Below are positions 1 to 5,457 of a DNA stretch of 5,457 nt, piece after piece. The notes beneath the pieces are model-generated. The model was not told the DNA's origin. It ran no database searches and saw only the letters and a program-made list of their open reading frames with translations. How positions within the stretch are numbered: position 1 is the first letter of the stretch; each line of letters starts with the position of its first letter. The stretch is from the NCBI GenBank assembly GCA_005779525.1, contig SXIZ01000174.1:1-5457 (forward strand). Reading direction: 5' to 3'. Origin of the DNA: Methylococcaceae bacterium. Lineage in GTDB: Bacteria > Pseudomonadota > Gammaproteobacteria > Methylococcales > Methylomonadaceae. Both the position numbers and the translations under genes were made by a program.

Positions 1-519
1 AAAATCTACATGGAGCAGCTAAAAGAAACCTTAAGGCAACAGCATCTGCCATTGGATAATAACACCACAGTCGCCAAACTCGAACAACGGCAATTTGCGC
101 AAAATCAATTTCGTCCCCTCATCAGTATGTTACTGGGTTTAGCAGTATTAATTACTGCCGTGGCCACCATCGGTCTGTCTGGGACTTTGGCCTTAAGCGT
201 ATTACAACGTACACGAGAAATTGGCATATTACGAGCGCTAGGGGCCAGTTCGCCGACTATTTTCAAATTATTTTTATTAGAAGGCTGTTTGCATGGCGTG
301 TGTGCCTGGGTTATCAGTGTGGCCCTTGCCTACTGGCTTGCACCACCGCTCGCACATGCATTGGGTGTCACTATGTTAGGGATGCAGCTGGATTTTTGTT
401 TTGCGCAGTATGCAGTTTGGCTCTGGTTAGCTATCGTGAGTCTTATCGTGCTTATCGCCAGTTATGCGCCTGCGAAAAATGCTACCCGTTTTGTGGTTCG
501 GGATTGTTTGAATTACTAA
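1..519 (+). CDS. FtsX/MacB-type ABC transporter permease, C-terminal part (5' end outside window)
   Basis: This is the last 172 residues of an inner-membrane permease. The frame is already open at base 1, so the ATG at 10 is an internal methionine, not the start. Three hydrophobic segments are visible, at about residues 43-68, 95-120 and 140-158. After the first comes a cytoplasmic RTREIGILRALGA stretch (about 72-84), the hallmark of the FtsX-like permease domain (PF02687), which couples the permease to its ATPase. The end, YAPAKNATRFVVRDCLNY, resembles the usual 'YPA..AAR....AL.Y' terminus of the family. Known members work with an ATPase as mechanotransmission or lipoprotein/peptide export systems rather than classic transport. 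Whether this one carries a fused ATPase (MacB-like) or has a separate one cannot be seen. It is followed by a 207-bp gap, so it probably does not share a transcript with the caspase gene by simple coupling. Family assignment is firm; the substrate is unknown. Confidence 0.9.
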   Translation, partial: KIYMEQLKETLRQQHLPLDNNTTVAKLEQRQFAQNQFRPLISMLLGLAVLITAVATIGLSGTLALSVLQRTREIGILRALGASSPTIFKLFLLEGCLHGVCAWVISVALAYWLAPPLAHALGVTMLGMQLDFCFAQYAVWLWLAIVSLIVLIASYAPAKNATRFVVRDCLNY

Positions 520-540
520 ATTTTGTAAAGCTTCCAAGGT

Positions 541-570
541 TAGACCCGTTAGTCAATTACTGACTATACT
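541..570 (+). promoter_or_regulatory. candidate sigma70 promoter for the caspase operon
   Basis: A TATACT -10 box lies at 565-570, with a TAGACC -35-like hexamer (4 of 6 matches to TTGACA) at 541-546 and an 18-bp spacer. A small dyad, TAGTCA (550-555) / TGACTA (561-566) with a 5-nt loop, overlaps the -10 and could be an operator. The ten bases GACTATACTT (562-571) recur in front of the sensor gene at 3317-3326. If active, transcription would leave a leader of roughly 150 nt before the ATG at 727. The call rests on motif resemblance only. Confidence 0.35.
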
Positions 571-641
571 TACGGGGCATTTCACGATGAGTTAAAGTTT
601 GTCCAGCAATTCTCATTATGGGAATGCAATACTAAGCAATA

Positions 642-656
642 TTCAGCATTGCTGAA
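642..656. promoter_or_regulatory. 15-bp perfect dyad, possible operator or leader hairpin
   Basis: TTCAGCA, one central T, then TGCTGAA: a 7-bp inverted repeat with a single-base centre, 70 bp before the caspase start. With a 1-nt centre it suits a dimeric DNA-binding protein better than an RNA hairpin. No T-run follows, so it is not an intrinsic terminator. No regulator gene is visible in the window to bind it. Confidence 0.35.
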
Positions 657-726
657 GTTTATCAATGCATTTGCTTTAGCGTAGGTTTTTGCTGATCGAA
701 GGTACACGCTGTTTTTTGAGGTAGTC

Positions 727-2268
727 ATGCCGTTTTTACTGCAATTAATCACCCTGTGTTTAGCTTTGGGCAGCTTTAGCCCATCAGTTGCAGCAAATAT
801 CTATGCCCTGGTGATTGGTATTGATCAGTACACCCCCCCCATTCATAACTTAGCAGGCGCAGTGAATGATGCCAAAATGATTGCGCAGGCACTGAAGGCT
901 GTCGGCGTCGAGGAGGTGACCTTGTTGACAAATACCGAAGCCTCTAGGGATGCCATTTATCAAGCATGGCAAGCAATGGTGGCTAAAGCAGAAGCGGGGG
1001 ATACCGTAATTTTTACCTATGCCGGGCACGGTGCGCAGCATCCAGAACGCGTCAAAGGCACTGAAGTCGATGGTAAAGATGAATTTTTCGTGCTTTCAGG
1101 TTTTAGCGAACAGGGCGCAAACACCTATGAACGCATTATCGATGACGATTTGCAAGCATGGTTTAGCGCCGTGCCACAGTTAAATATCGTGTTGGTGTCG
1201 GATTCTTGCCACTCGGGAACCATGACCCGCAAATATAACAGCAGTCATCTAAAATATCGTCGCGTGGATGTAGGACCGCTGCAACAAGATGCGTTACCGA
1301 TTGCGCAAAATGCTACTGTAGTGAATGAGAGCAAAACGCCGCTAAAACATGTGGCCTCTTTCGCAGGCGTTGCCGATCATAAAGAAGTTCCTGAAATTCA
1401 TATCGAAAACCAAGTGCATGGTGCCTTAAGCTGGTATTTTAGCAAAGGCGTTCTGGGGAATGCTGATAGTAATCATGATCTTATTTTAGAAGCCAACGAA
1501 CTGAAAAGCTTTCTAGAAACCAAAGTGGTATTACAAACCGATGGTCAACAACATCCAGTGATTACGATACCCGCACCACTGACGTTGGCGAAATTAAGTC
1601 AGCAGACGCAAGCGCAGCCTGCGGTGTTACAAAGTGTCAATCTTGGATTGGCTGCTGATCCAAGTTCGCGTGCTATCGCGGCTAAATTAATGCATACACG
1701 TGCGGTCAGCCCAGATGCCGCAACCTTAACTTTGGATCTTAAACAGCATCGCTTGCTGAATCAGTTTGATGATACCGTGTATAGCTTTAGCCCAGAGCTT
1801 GAAAAAAATCTGCCAGTTTTGCAGCAGGTGGTGGATAAATATCTGTTAATCGAAAACCTGAAACAGCTTACCGATATCACCTTGCAACTAGGACTGAGCC
1901 CGGATGACAGTTTGCATAGCGATGGCGATAAATTGGTATTGTGGCTTAAAAATATTCGTTATCCCTATTTTACTTTGTTTAATATTGCTGCCGACGGCAC
2001 CCTGAATTTTCTGTATCCGCAGTCTGGTGATAAATTAACCCTGGATCAGAATCAGCCTTTTGCATTGGATTTGGAAGTGACGCCGCCGTTTGGCGCAGAT
2101 CATTTTATCGCCCTGACAAGTGCGACGCCGTTAACGCAGTTACATACCCGCCTGCTGCAAATGGATAATCATGCAGGTGATTATGCGTTGTTATTTAAGC
2201 AACTGCAGCAGTTACTTGCCACCACACCGCATCAACTTGGGCTGCATTCCACCTATACCCGTCCTTAA
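727..2268 (+). CDS. exported caspase-family (peptidase C14, metacaspase-like) protein with DUF4384-like C-terminus
   Basis: This is a complete 513-residue protein. ATG 727 is preceded by GAGG at 718-721 with a 5-nt spacer. Residues 1-23 look like a Sec signal peptide (hydrophobic core LLQLITLCLALG, likely cut after SVAA), so it should act in the periplasm or outside. The caspase fold spans about 25-245: first strand and turn YALVIGIDQY (26-35), catalytic His101 in YAGHGAQ, and catalytic Cys161 in DSCHSG followed by TMTR, the form common in bacterial C14 proteins. HGALSWYF (231-238) matches the last part of the domain. An EF-hand-like loop follows at 247-258 (Asp247, Asn249, Asp251, Glu258). 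Residues about 405-475 (FTLFNIAADGTLNFLYP) resemble DUF4384, often fused to bacterial caspases. By family, cleavage after Arg/Lys is likelier than after Asp; its substrates are unknown. The lipoprotein gene starts 16 nt later, implying an operon. An 8-C tract lies in codons 36-38. Confidence 0.92.
   Translation: MPFLLQLITLCLALGSFSPSVAANIYALVIGIDQYTPPIHNLAGAVNDAKMIAQALKAVGVEEVTLLTNTEASRDAIYQAWQAMVAKAEAGDTVIFTYAGHGAQHPERVKGTEVDGKDEFFVLSGFSEQGANTYERIIDDDLQAWFSAVPQLNIVLVSDSCHSGTMTRKYNSSHLKYRRVDVGPLQQDALPIAQNATVVNESKTPLKHVASFAGVADHKEVPEIHIENQVHGALSWYFSKGVLGNADSNHDLILEANELKSFLETKVVLQTDGQQHPVITIPAPLTLAKLSQQTQAQPAVLQSVNLGLAADPSSRAIAAKLMHTRAVSPDAATLTLDLKQHRLLNQFDDTVYSFSPELEKNLPVLQQVVDKYLLIENLKQLTDITLQLGLSPDDSLHSDGDKLVLWLKNIRYPYFTLFNIAADGTLNFLYPQSGDKLTLDQNQPFALDLEVTPPFGADHFIALTSATPLTQLHTRLLQMDNHAGDYALLFKQLQQLLATTPHQLGLHSTYTRP
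833..840 (+). repeat. poly-C tract (8 C) inside the caspase gene
   Basis: Eight consecutive C residues encode the end of Thr36 and Pro37-Pro38, just before the catalytic domain proper. Losing one C would bring a TAG at 851-853 into frame; gaining one would bring a TAA at 846-848 into frame. Either slippage event would therefore abolish the protein within about five codons. The run stands out because the surrounding DNA is not especially C-rich. Confidence 0.9.
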
Positions 2269-2284
2269 TCAGTGAGTCGCAATC

Positions 2285-3223
2285 GTGCTTAAAACTTCTA
2301 TTATTCTCAGTATGGCAATCGCAATTATATTGACCAGTGGCTGTGCCAGTTTGGGTACCAGCAGCCGGATAGGGAATAACGATGGCAATGACCAATGTTT
2401 TAAGCAACTGCAGAAAGTCGATGAACTAGCGGTGTATTACAAAGATAATCGTATCCAAGAAATTATGACGGGTACGCTAGCAGGTGCCGCAGTCGGGGCA
2501 GCTGGCGGTGCGGGGATTGCAGCGGCATTAGGTAACGATGTCGGGGCAGGGGCGTTGATAGGCTCGGTGGCAGGCGCAGTCACGGGCGGTTTTAGCGCCA
2601 ATGCGTATTGGGAAAAAAAATTAGCAGATGCCCAAAATAATAAGCAAGCGGCTATCAATGCTGTCAATAGTGATATGCGCGCGGAGATTAGCAATCTCAA
2701 TAAAATTGATGCTGCGATTGATGCTTTATATCATTGCAGAACTAAGCAGCGCGACAAAATTCGTCGCGATTTTGCGAGCGGAAAATTGTCGCGCAGTCAG
2801 GCACAAACTGAATGGCAAAAGTGGGCGGAGTTAATCGATAAAGATAAAGGAGAATTAGCCTATCTGGGTGAGGCGATTCAAAATATGAAATCCATAGAAT
2901 CGGCGTATCAGTTTGCCTCTGAGGCCATGGTGGAAAGCAACGATAAACCCAAAAAATCTAAAGTTAGCGACAAAAAGAAACGCCCACAAAGCAGTACGTC
3001 AACCCACAAAGCTACCGCAAAAGTTGGCAATAATAAAGGCTTAGTCTCTTCCGTGGTCGAAAAAGTCGCCTCGGTAGAGAAAAAAACCATGCTGACGGCC
3101 AAAATGCAACAGGAGTCGCTCAACCCCAATGGCTTTGAAGTCATTAATAGTGCTTTAACGCTGCCATTATTAGCGCTCAGCATACCACTACCCATCGAAG
3201 CTTCGGCAAGCTGCAGCCAGTAA
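2285..3223 (+). CDS. glycine-zipper lipoprotein, function unknown
   Basis: This is a 312-residue protein from a GTG start, 16 nt after the caspase stop, with a weak GTGAG Shine-Dalgarno at 2272-2276. The in-frame ATG at 2312 would remove Lys3 and half of the signal sequence, so GTG is preferred. Residues 1-19 form a lipoprotein signal ending LTSG before Cys20 (Thr at -3 is slightly atypical). Ala follows the Cys, so outer-membrane sorting is expected. Two glycine-zipper segments rich in GxxxG/AxxxG spacing lie at about 63-82 and 87-103, around an Asn-Asp turn, and could form a membrane hairpin or pack into oligomers. Residues about 110-210 are charged, Ala/Gln-rich and probably helical. A Lys-rich linker (221-233) follows, then a Ser/Thr/Lys stretch and a hydrophobic tail (about 290-304). 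Cys38 and Cys151 could form a disulfide. The zipper resembles Rick_17kDa_Anti/OmpA-linked zippers, but I do not recognise the whole protein. An 8-A run occurs at 2613-2620. Confidence 0.85.
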   Translation: MLKTSIILSMAIAIILTSGCASLGTSSRIGNNDGNDQCFKQLQKVDELAVYYKDNRIQEIMTGTLAGAAVGAAGGAGIAAALGNDVGAGALIGSVAGAVTGGFSANAYWEKKLADAQNNKQAAINAVNSDMRAEISNLNKIDAAIDALYHCRTKQRDKIRRDFASGKLSRSQAQTEWQKWAELIDKDKGELAYLGEAIQNMKSIESAYQFASEAMVESNDKPKKSKVSDKKKRPQSSTSTHKATAKVGNNKGLVSSVVEKVASVEKKTMLTAKMQQESLNPNGFEVINSALTLPLLALSIPLPIEASASCSQ

Positions 3224-3296
3224 GCTTAGGTGCAGAGAGCTGCGCAATAACCACAAACGCGGTTTAACTTGGAAAATTCAGTATTAATTCATTTAA

Positions 3297-3325
3297 TTAG
3301 CGAGCAAAATAAATTCGACTATACT
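3297..3325 (+). promoter_or_regulatory. candidate sigma70 promoter for the sensor gene
   Basis: A TATACT -10 box (3320-3325) lies inside the same GACTATACTT decamer seen before the caspase gene. The -35 region at the 17-bp spacing, TTAGCG (3297-3302), is a poor match (3 of 6). Transcription from here would give a leader of about 185 nt containing the inverted repeats at 3332-3419 and the hairpins further down. Support is the -10 match, its repetition and its position only. Confidence 0.35.
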
Positions 3326-3331
3326 TCTAGA

Positions 3332-3419
3332 ATCGTAGTTCGATAGGCGTTGTGTGGCGTCCAGAAATTGGAAATCTCTTAGGGAATTGCCCTCGCTGTT
3401 TATCATTCTAGACTACGAT
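3332..3419 (+). other. nested inverted repeats, candidate structured leader RNA
   Basis: ATCGTAGT (3332-3339) pairs perfectly with ACTACGAT (3412-3419). Inside it, GATA (3342-3345) pairs with TATC (3401-3404) and GCG (3347-3349) with CGC (3394-3396). The centre holds two small stem-loops: TCCA/TGGA (3360-3363 / 3369-3372) and AGGG/CCCT (3381-3384 / 3390-3393). Together these would make one long interrupted stem closing a multibranch loop, starting just after the candidate -10. The inner helices are short and could be chance. I see no match to TPP, FMN or another riboswitch consensus I know. No gene is visible anywhere in the 292-bp gap at 3224-3515. Confidence 0.3.
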
Positions 3420-3440
3420 GTTTAGATATTGTCATATACA

Positions 3441-3460
3441 GCCGACTGCGTGCTGCAGGC
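3441..3460 (+). other. small GC-rich hairpin in the sensor leader
   Basis: CTGC (3446-3449) and GCAG (3455-3458) form a stem around a 5-nt loop, extended by GC/GC (3441-3442 / 3459-3460) across a 3-nt bulge. The following AAATTCTTTA is T-rich but broken, so this is a poor intrinsic terminator; a weak attenuator is possible. Confidence 0.2.
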
Positions 3461-3490
3461 AAATTCTTTACAAGTTTTAAATTTCGCTTT

Positions 3491-3506
3491 CAAGTAGCTT
3501 GTGGAG
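3491..3506 (+). promoter_or_regulatory. Shine-Dalgarno site deciding a TTG start, abutted by a small hairpin
   Basis: GGAG at 3503-3506 stands 9 nt before TTG 3516 and supports that codon as the start. CAAG (3491-3494) can pair with CTTG (3498-3501) immediately 5' of it. ACAAG at 3470-3474 can pair with the same segment (CTTGT, 3498-3502), giving two mutually exclusive folds next to the ribosome site. The ribosome site itself is well supported; the regulatory pairing is speculative. Confidence 0.5.
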
Positions 3507-3515
3507 ACAATTAAT

Positions 3516-5457
3516 TTGCTACCCCAGAAATTTAGTTACCGATTACCAAGATTGTGTTGTCTTTGTGCGCTCTGTATTTGGCTTCATCCCTGCCTGGCTT
3601 TTGATGTCGTAACCTTACAATTAAAATGGCATCACCAATTTCAATTTGCTGGCTATTACGCCGCTAAAGAATTAGGGTATTACCGTAAAGCAGGCTTGGT
3701 GGTTAGTCTAAAACCCGTCTCACAAGATAAAAATCCAATAGAGGCGGTGTTACAAGGCGGTGCTGAATATGGCGTAGGCAGTAATGATTTGCTCTTGCTG
3801 CGCAACGCAGGTAAACCTGTGGTCGCACTGGCGGTCATTTTTCAATATTCCCCTTATGTCCTTTTAGCTGCCGAACGTAACGGTATTCATACGGTAAACG
3901 ATCTCGTGGGCAAACGCGTGATGTTTGATCCATTTGCTGCAGAGATTATTGCCTATCTTAAGAAAGTCGGTATCTCCCTGAATCAATTGCAAGCCATGCA
4001 ACGTAACGACTATGATGCCGAGGATTTAATTTCTGGAAGCGTGGATGCATATGCAGGCTACAGTAACAATGATCCTTATTACTTAGACAAAGCAGGCATG
4101 CCGTATTTAAGTTTTTACCCGATTAGTGAGGGGATTAATTTTTATGGTGATAATTTATTTACCACCGAAAATGAAATCCGGCGTCACCCGGAACGGGTAA
4201 AAGCATTTTTGGCTGCCAGCTTACAGGGCTGGGAATATGCCTTTAATCATCCCGAAGAAGTCATTGATTTAATGATTGATAAGGGCTATGTACAGGCGGA
4301 TGATCGAGAAAAGTTACGCTTTGAAGCCCAGAAGTTAATCGAGCTGGCGCACCCAGAGATCGTAAAAATTGGCTATATGAATGAAGATCGCTGGCAACAT
4401 ATTGTGGATACCTATGCGAGTTTAGGCATGTTACCCGCTGATTTTGCCCTGCAAAAATTTCTGTATCATGAAGATAATGGCATTTTGACCCGATGGCGCT
4501 ACAGTATTTTTGGTATGTTACTGTTTTCGCTGATTTTAGTGGCAGGACTCTCCACCTATTTTTTTAGAAAAAACCAAACTTTATTTTCAAATTTATTCCA
4601 AGTAAATAATCGCTTTGAAAAAATTGTCAGTCGCTTACCCGGCGTCGTCTATCAATTTCGACTCTATAAAGATGGGCGTTCCAGTTTTCCTTTGGCAAGC
4701 CCTGCGATATACGATATTTTTCAGGTGACCCCCGAACAAATCCAAAAAGATGCGTCTAGGGTGTTTGCCAAAATTTTGCCAGAAGATTTGCCTGCATTGC
4801 TAGACGCGATTGAAATCTCGGCAGAAACCCTCCAACCTTGGCAATATGAATTTCGTATCACTGCCGCCGATGGTTCAATACGTTGGTTATTTTGCAATTC
4901 TATTCCAGAACAGGAAGCGGGCGGATCTATCCTATGGCATGGATTTCTCTCGGATATTACGATCAGTAAACAGGCCGAACTCTTAATTCAAAAAAATGAA
5001 AATCGTTTTCGGGCATTAGCGGATGCTTCCCCCGCACCCTTTTTGCTGTACGACGATCAAAACAACATTACCTATTTGAATCCAGCATTTACCCGAACCT
5101 TTGGCTATTTGGTGCAAGATATTCCAAATTTAGCGATCTGGTGGGAAAAAGCTTACCCTGAGGATGAATATCGTAAATGGGTGATGAAAGCACGAGAACA
5201 GCATATTGAAACCACACAATTTAATCCCTCCAGCTTCACGGCGCTGAAGTTAAAAATCAAATGTCTAAATGGCACAATCCGCACCGTCATGGCCAGTGTC
5301 GCGCCTTTGAGTGATGCTGCAGATGAAAATATGCATTTAGTCATTCTTTTTGATATTTCGGAGCGTGAGGAAACTGAACAGAAACTACTTGAACTCAACA
5401 AAGAGCTGGAGTTACGCGTAGAGCAACGCACCTCCGAGTTGCAAAAGGCCAAAGAAG
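3516..5457 (+). CDS. NMT1/THI5-like periplasmic-binding domain fused to PAS-PAS membrane sensor (3' end outside window)
   Basis: The frame is open from after TAG 3495-3497 to the window end, giving at least 647 residues. TTG 3516 is chosen because of GGAG at 3503-3506 and because it yields a proper signal peptide (Lys5, Arg9, Arg12; core LCCLCALCIWL; likely cut after Ala28). The alternative GTG 3501 lacks a ribosome site, and the first in-frame ATG (codon 136) falls inside the domain. Residues about 33-250 are an NMT1/THI5-like binding domain, with the typical LQLKWHHQFQFAGYYAAKE opening at 34-52 and GVGSNDLLLLR at 86-96. A single membrane helix lies at about 328-350. PAS 1 (about 366-485, ending GFLSDIT) and PAS 2 (about 496-618, ending LFDIS) follow in the cytoplasm, then a coiled coil (LNKELELRVEQRTSELQKA) that usually leads into HisKA or sometimes GGDEF. 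The ligand is unknown; family relatives bind pyrimidine, riboflavin-like or other small molecules. The output domain is not visible. Confidence 0.9.
   Translation, partial: MLPQKFSYRLPRLCCLCALCIWLHPCLAFDVVTLQLKWHHQFQFAGYYAAKELGYYRKAGLVVSLKPVSQDKNPIEAVLQGGAEYGVGSNDLLLLRNAGKPVVALAVIFQYSPYVLLAAERNGIHTVNDLVGKRVMFDPFAAEIIAYLKKVGISLNQLQAMQRNDYDAEDLISGSVDAYAGYSNNDPYYLDKAGMPYLSFYPISEGINFYGDNLFTTENEIRRHPERVKAFLAASLQGWEYAFNHPEEVIDLMIDKGYVQADDREKLRFEAQKLIELAHPEIVKIGYMNEDRWQHIVDTYASLGMLPADFALQKFLYHEDNGILTRWRYSIFGMLLFSLILVAGLSTYFFRKNQTLFSNLFQVNNRFEKIVSRLPGVVYQFRLYKDGRSSFPLASPAIYDIFQVTPEQIQKDASRVFAKILPEDLPALLDAIEISAETLQPWQYEFRITAADGSIRWLFCNSIPEQEAGGSILWHGFLSDITISKQAELLIQKNENRFRALADASPAPFLLYDDQNNITYLNPAFTRTFGYLVQDIPNLAIWWEKAYPEDEYRKWVMKAREQHIETTQFNPSSFTALKLKIKCLNGTIRTVMASVAPLSDAADENMHLVILFDISEREETEQKLLELNKELELRVEQRTSELQKAKE

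Noticed and set aside
300..563. Overlapping + strand frame running past the permease stop
   Set aside because: Out of frame with the FtsX domain for most of its length, with no ribosome site and Cys-rich random composition.
520..571. Intrinsic terminator for the permease gene
   Set aside because: The only hairpin, TAGTCA/TGACTA, is AT-rich and short, lacks a T-run, and overlaps the candidate -10.
2312..2314. ATG 2312 as the lipoprotein start
   Set aside because: It would leave only ten residues before the lipobox Cys and no positive charge; the GTG at 2285 gives a normal lipoprotein signal.
2613..2620. Poly-A tract of eight in the lipoprotein gene as a second phase switch
   Set aside because: It encodes ordinary Glu-Lys-Lys codons, and A-runs of this length are common in such genomes, so it is weaker evidence than the poly-C tract.
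2437..2700. Minus-strand reading frame of 87 codons opposite the lipoprotein gene
   Set aside because: Its Ala/Pro-rich product is the antisense reading of the GC-rich glycine-zipper codons; no ribosome site or family resemblance.
2908..3195. Minus-strand reading frame of 95 codons opposite the lipoprotein 3' part
   Set aside because: Fully inside a well-supported gene, with low-complexity Leu/Ser/Thr composition typical of antisense frames.
3196..3205. CGAAGCTTCG palindrome at the end of the lipoprotein gene as terminator
   Set aside because: It lies within codons, is a self-palindrome with no loop, and no T-run follows.
3332..3515. TPP or FMN riboswitch upstream of the THI5-like sensor
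   Set aside because: The family suggested it, but the conserved core strings of these riboswitches, such as CTGAGA with ACCTGATCTGG for TPP, are absent.
5153..5452. Minus-strand reading frame of 99 codons opposite PAS 2
   Set aside because: The + strand carries a clear PAS domain and coiled coil here; the antisense product is Ser-rich and matches nothing.

Overview
The window (5457 bp) looks like a gammaproteobacterial chromosome segment of moderate GC, judged by eye rather than counted. The protein families fit a Gram-negative with an outer membrane: an FtsX-type ABC permease, a secreted caspase-like protease, a glycine-zipper lipoprotein, and a periplasmic NMT1/THI5-like domain fused to PAS domains. 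The genus cannot be named from the sequence alone. All genes supported here lie on the + strand.

Layout: (1) 1-519 is the 3' end of an FtsX/MacB-type permease. (2) 520-726 is an intergenic region with a candidate promoter overlapping a short dyad and a 15-bp palindrome. (3) 727-2268 is a complete exported caspase-family (peptidase C14/metacaspase-like) protein of 513 aa, with an intact His/Cys pair, an EF-hand-like loop and a DUF4384-like C-terminal part. An 8-C homopolymer sits early in the gene. (4) 2285-3223, only 16 nt downstream and with a GTG start, encodes a 312-aa glycine-zipper lipoprotein, very probably in the same operon. (5) 3224-3515 is a 292-bp intergenic region with a candidate promoter and several nested inverted repeats that could form a structured leader RNA. 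(6) 3516 to the window end is a large gene that starts with TTG and runs off the edge. It encodes a signal peptide, a periplasmic NMT1/THI5-like ligand-binding domain, one membrane helix, two PAS domains and the start of a coiled coil of the kind that precedes a histidine kinase or other signalling output.

How the parts may work together (inference): the caspase and lipoprotein form a two-gene envelope module, with a protease in the periplasm or outside the cell beside a membrane-anchored glycine-zipper protein that could be its partner or substrate. The poly-C tract could switch the caspase off by slippage, because a 1-nt change either way meets a stop within a few codons. The downstream sensor is probably a separate transcription unit that detects a small periplasmic ligand and signals into the cytoplasm. 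I see no tRNA, rRNA, CRISPR array, insertion sequence or clear intrinsic terminator.
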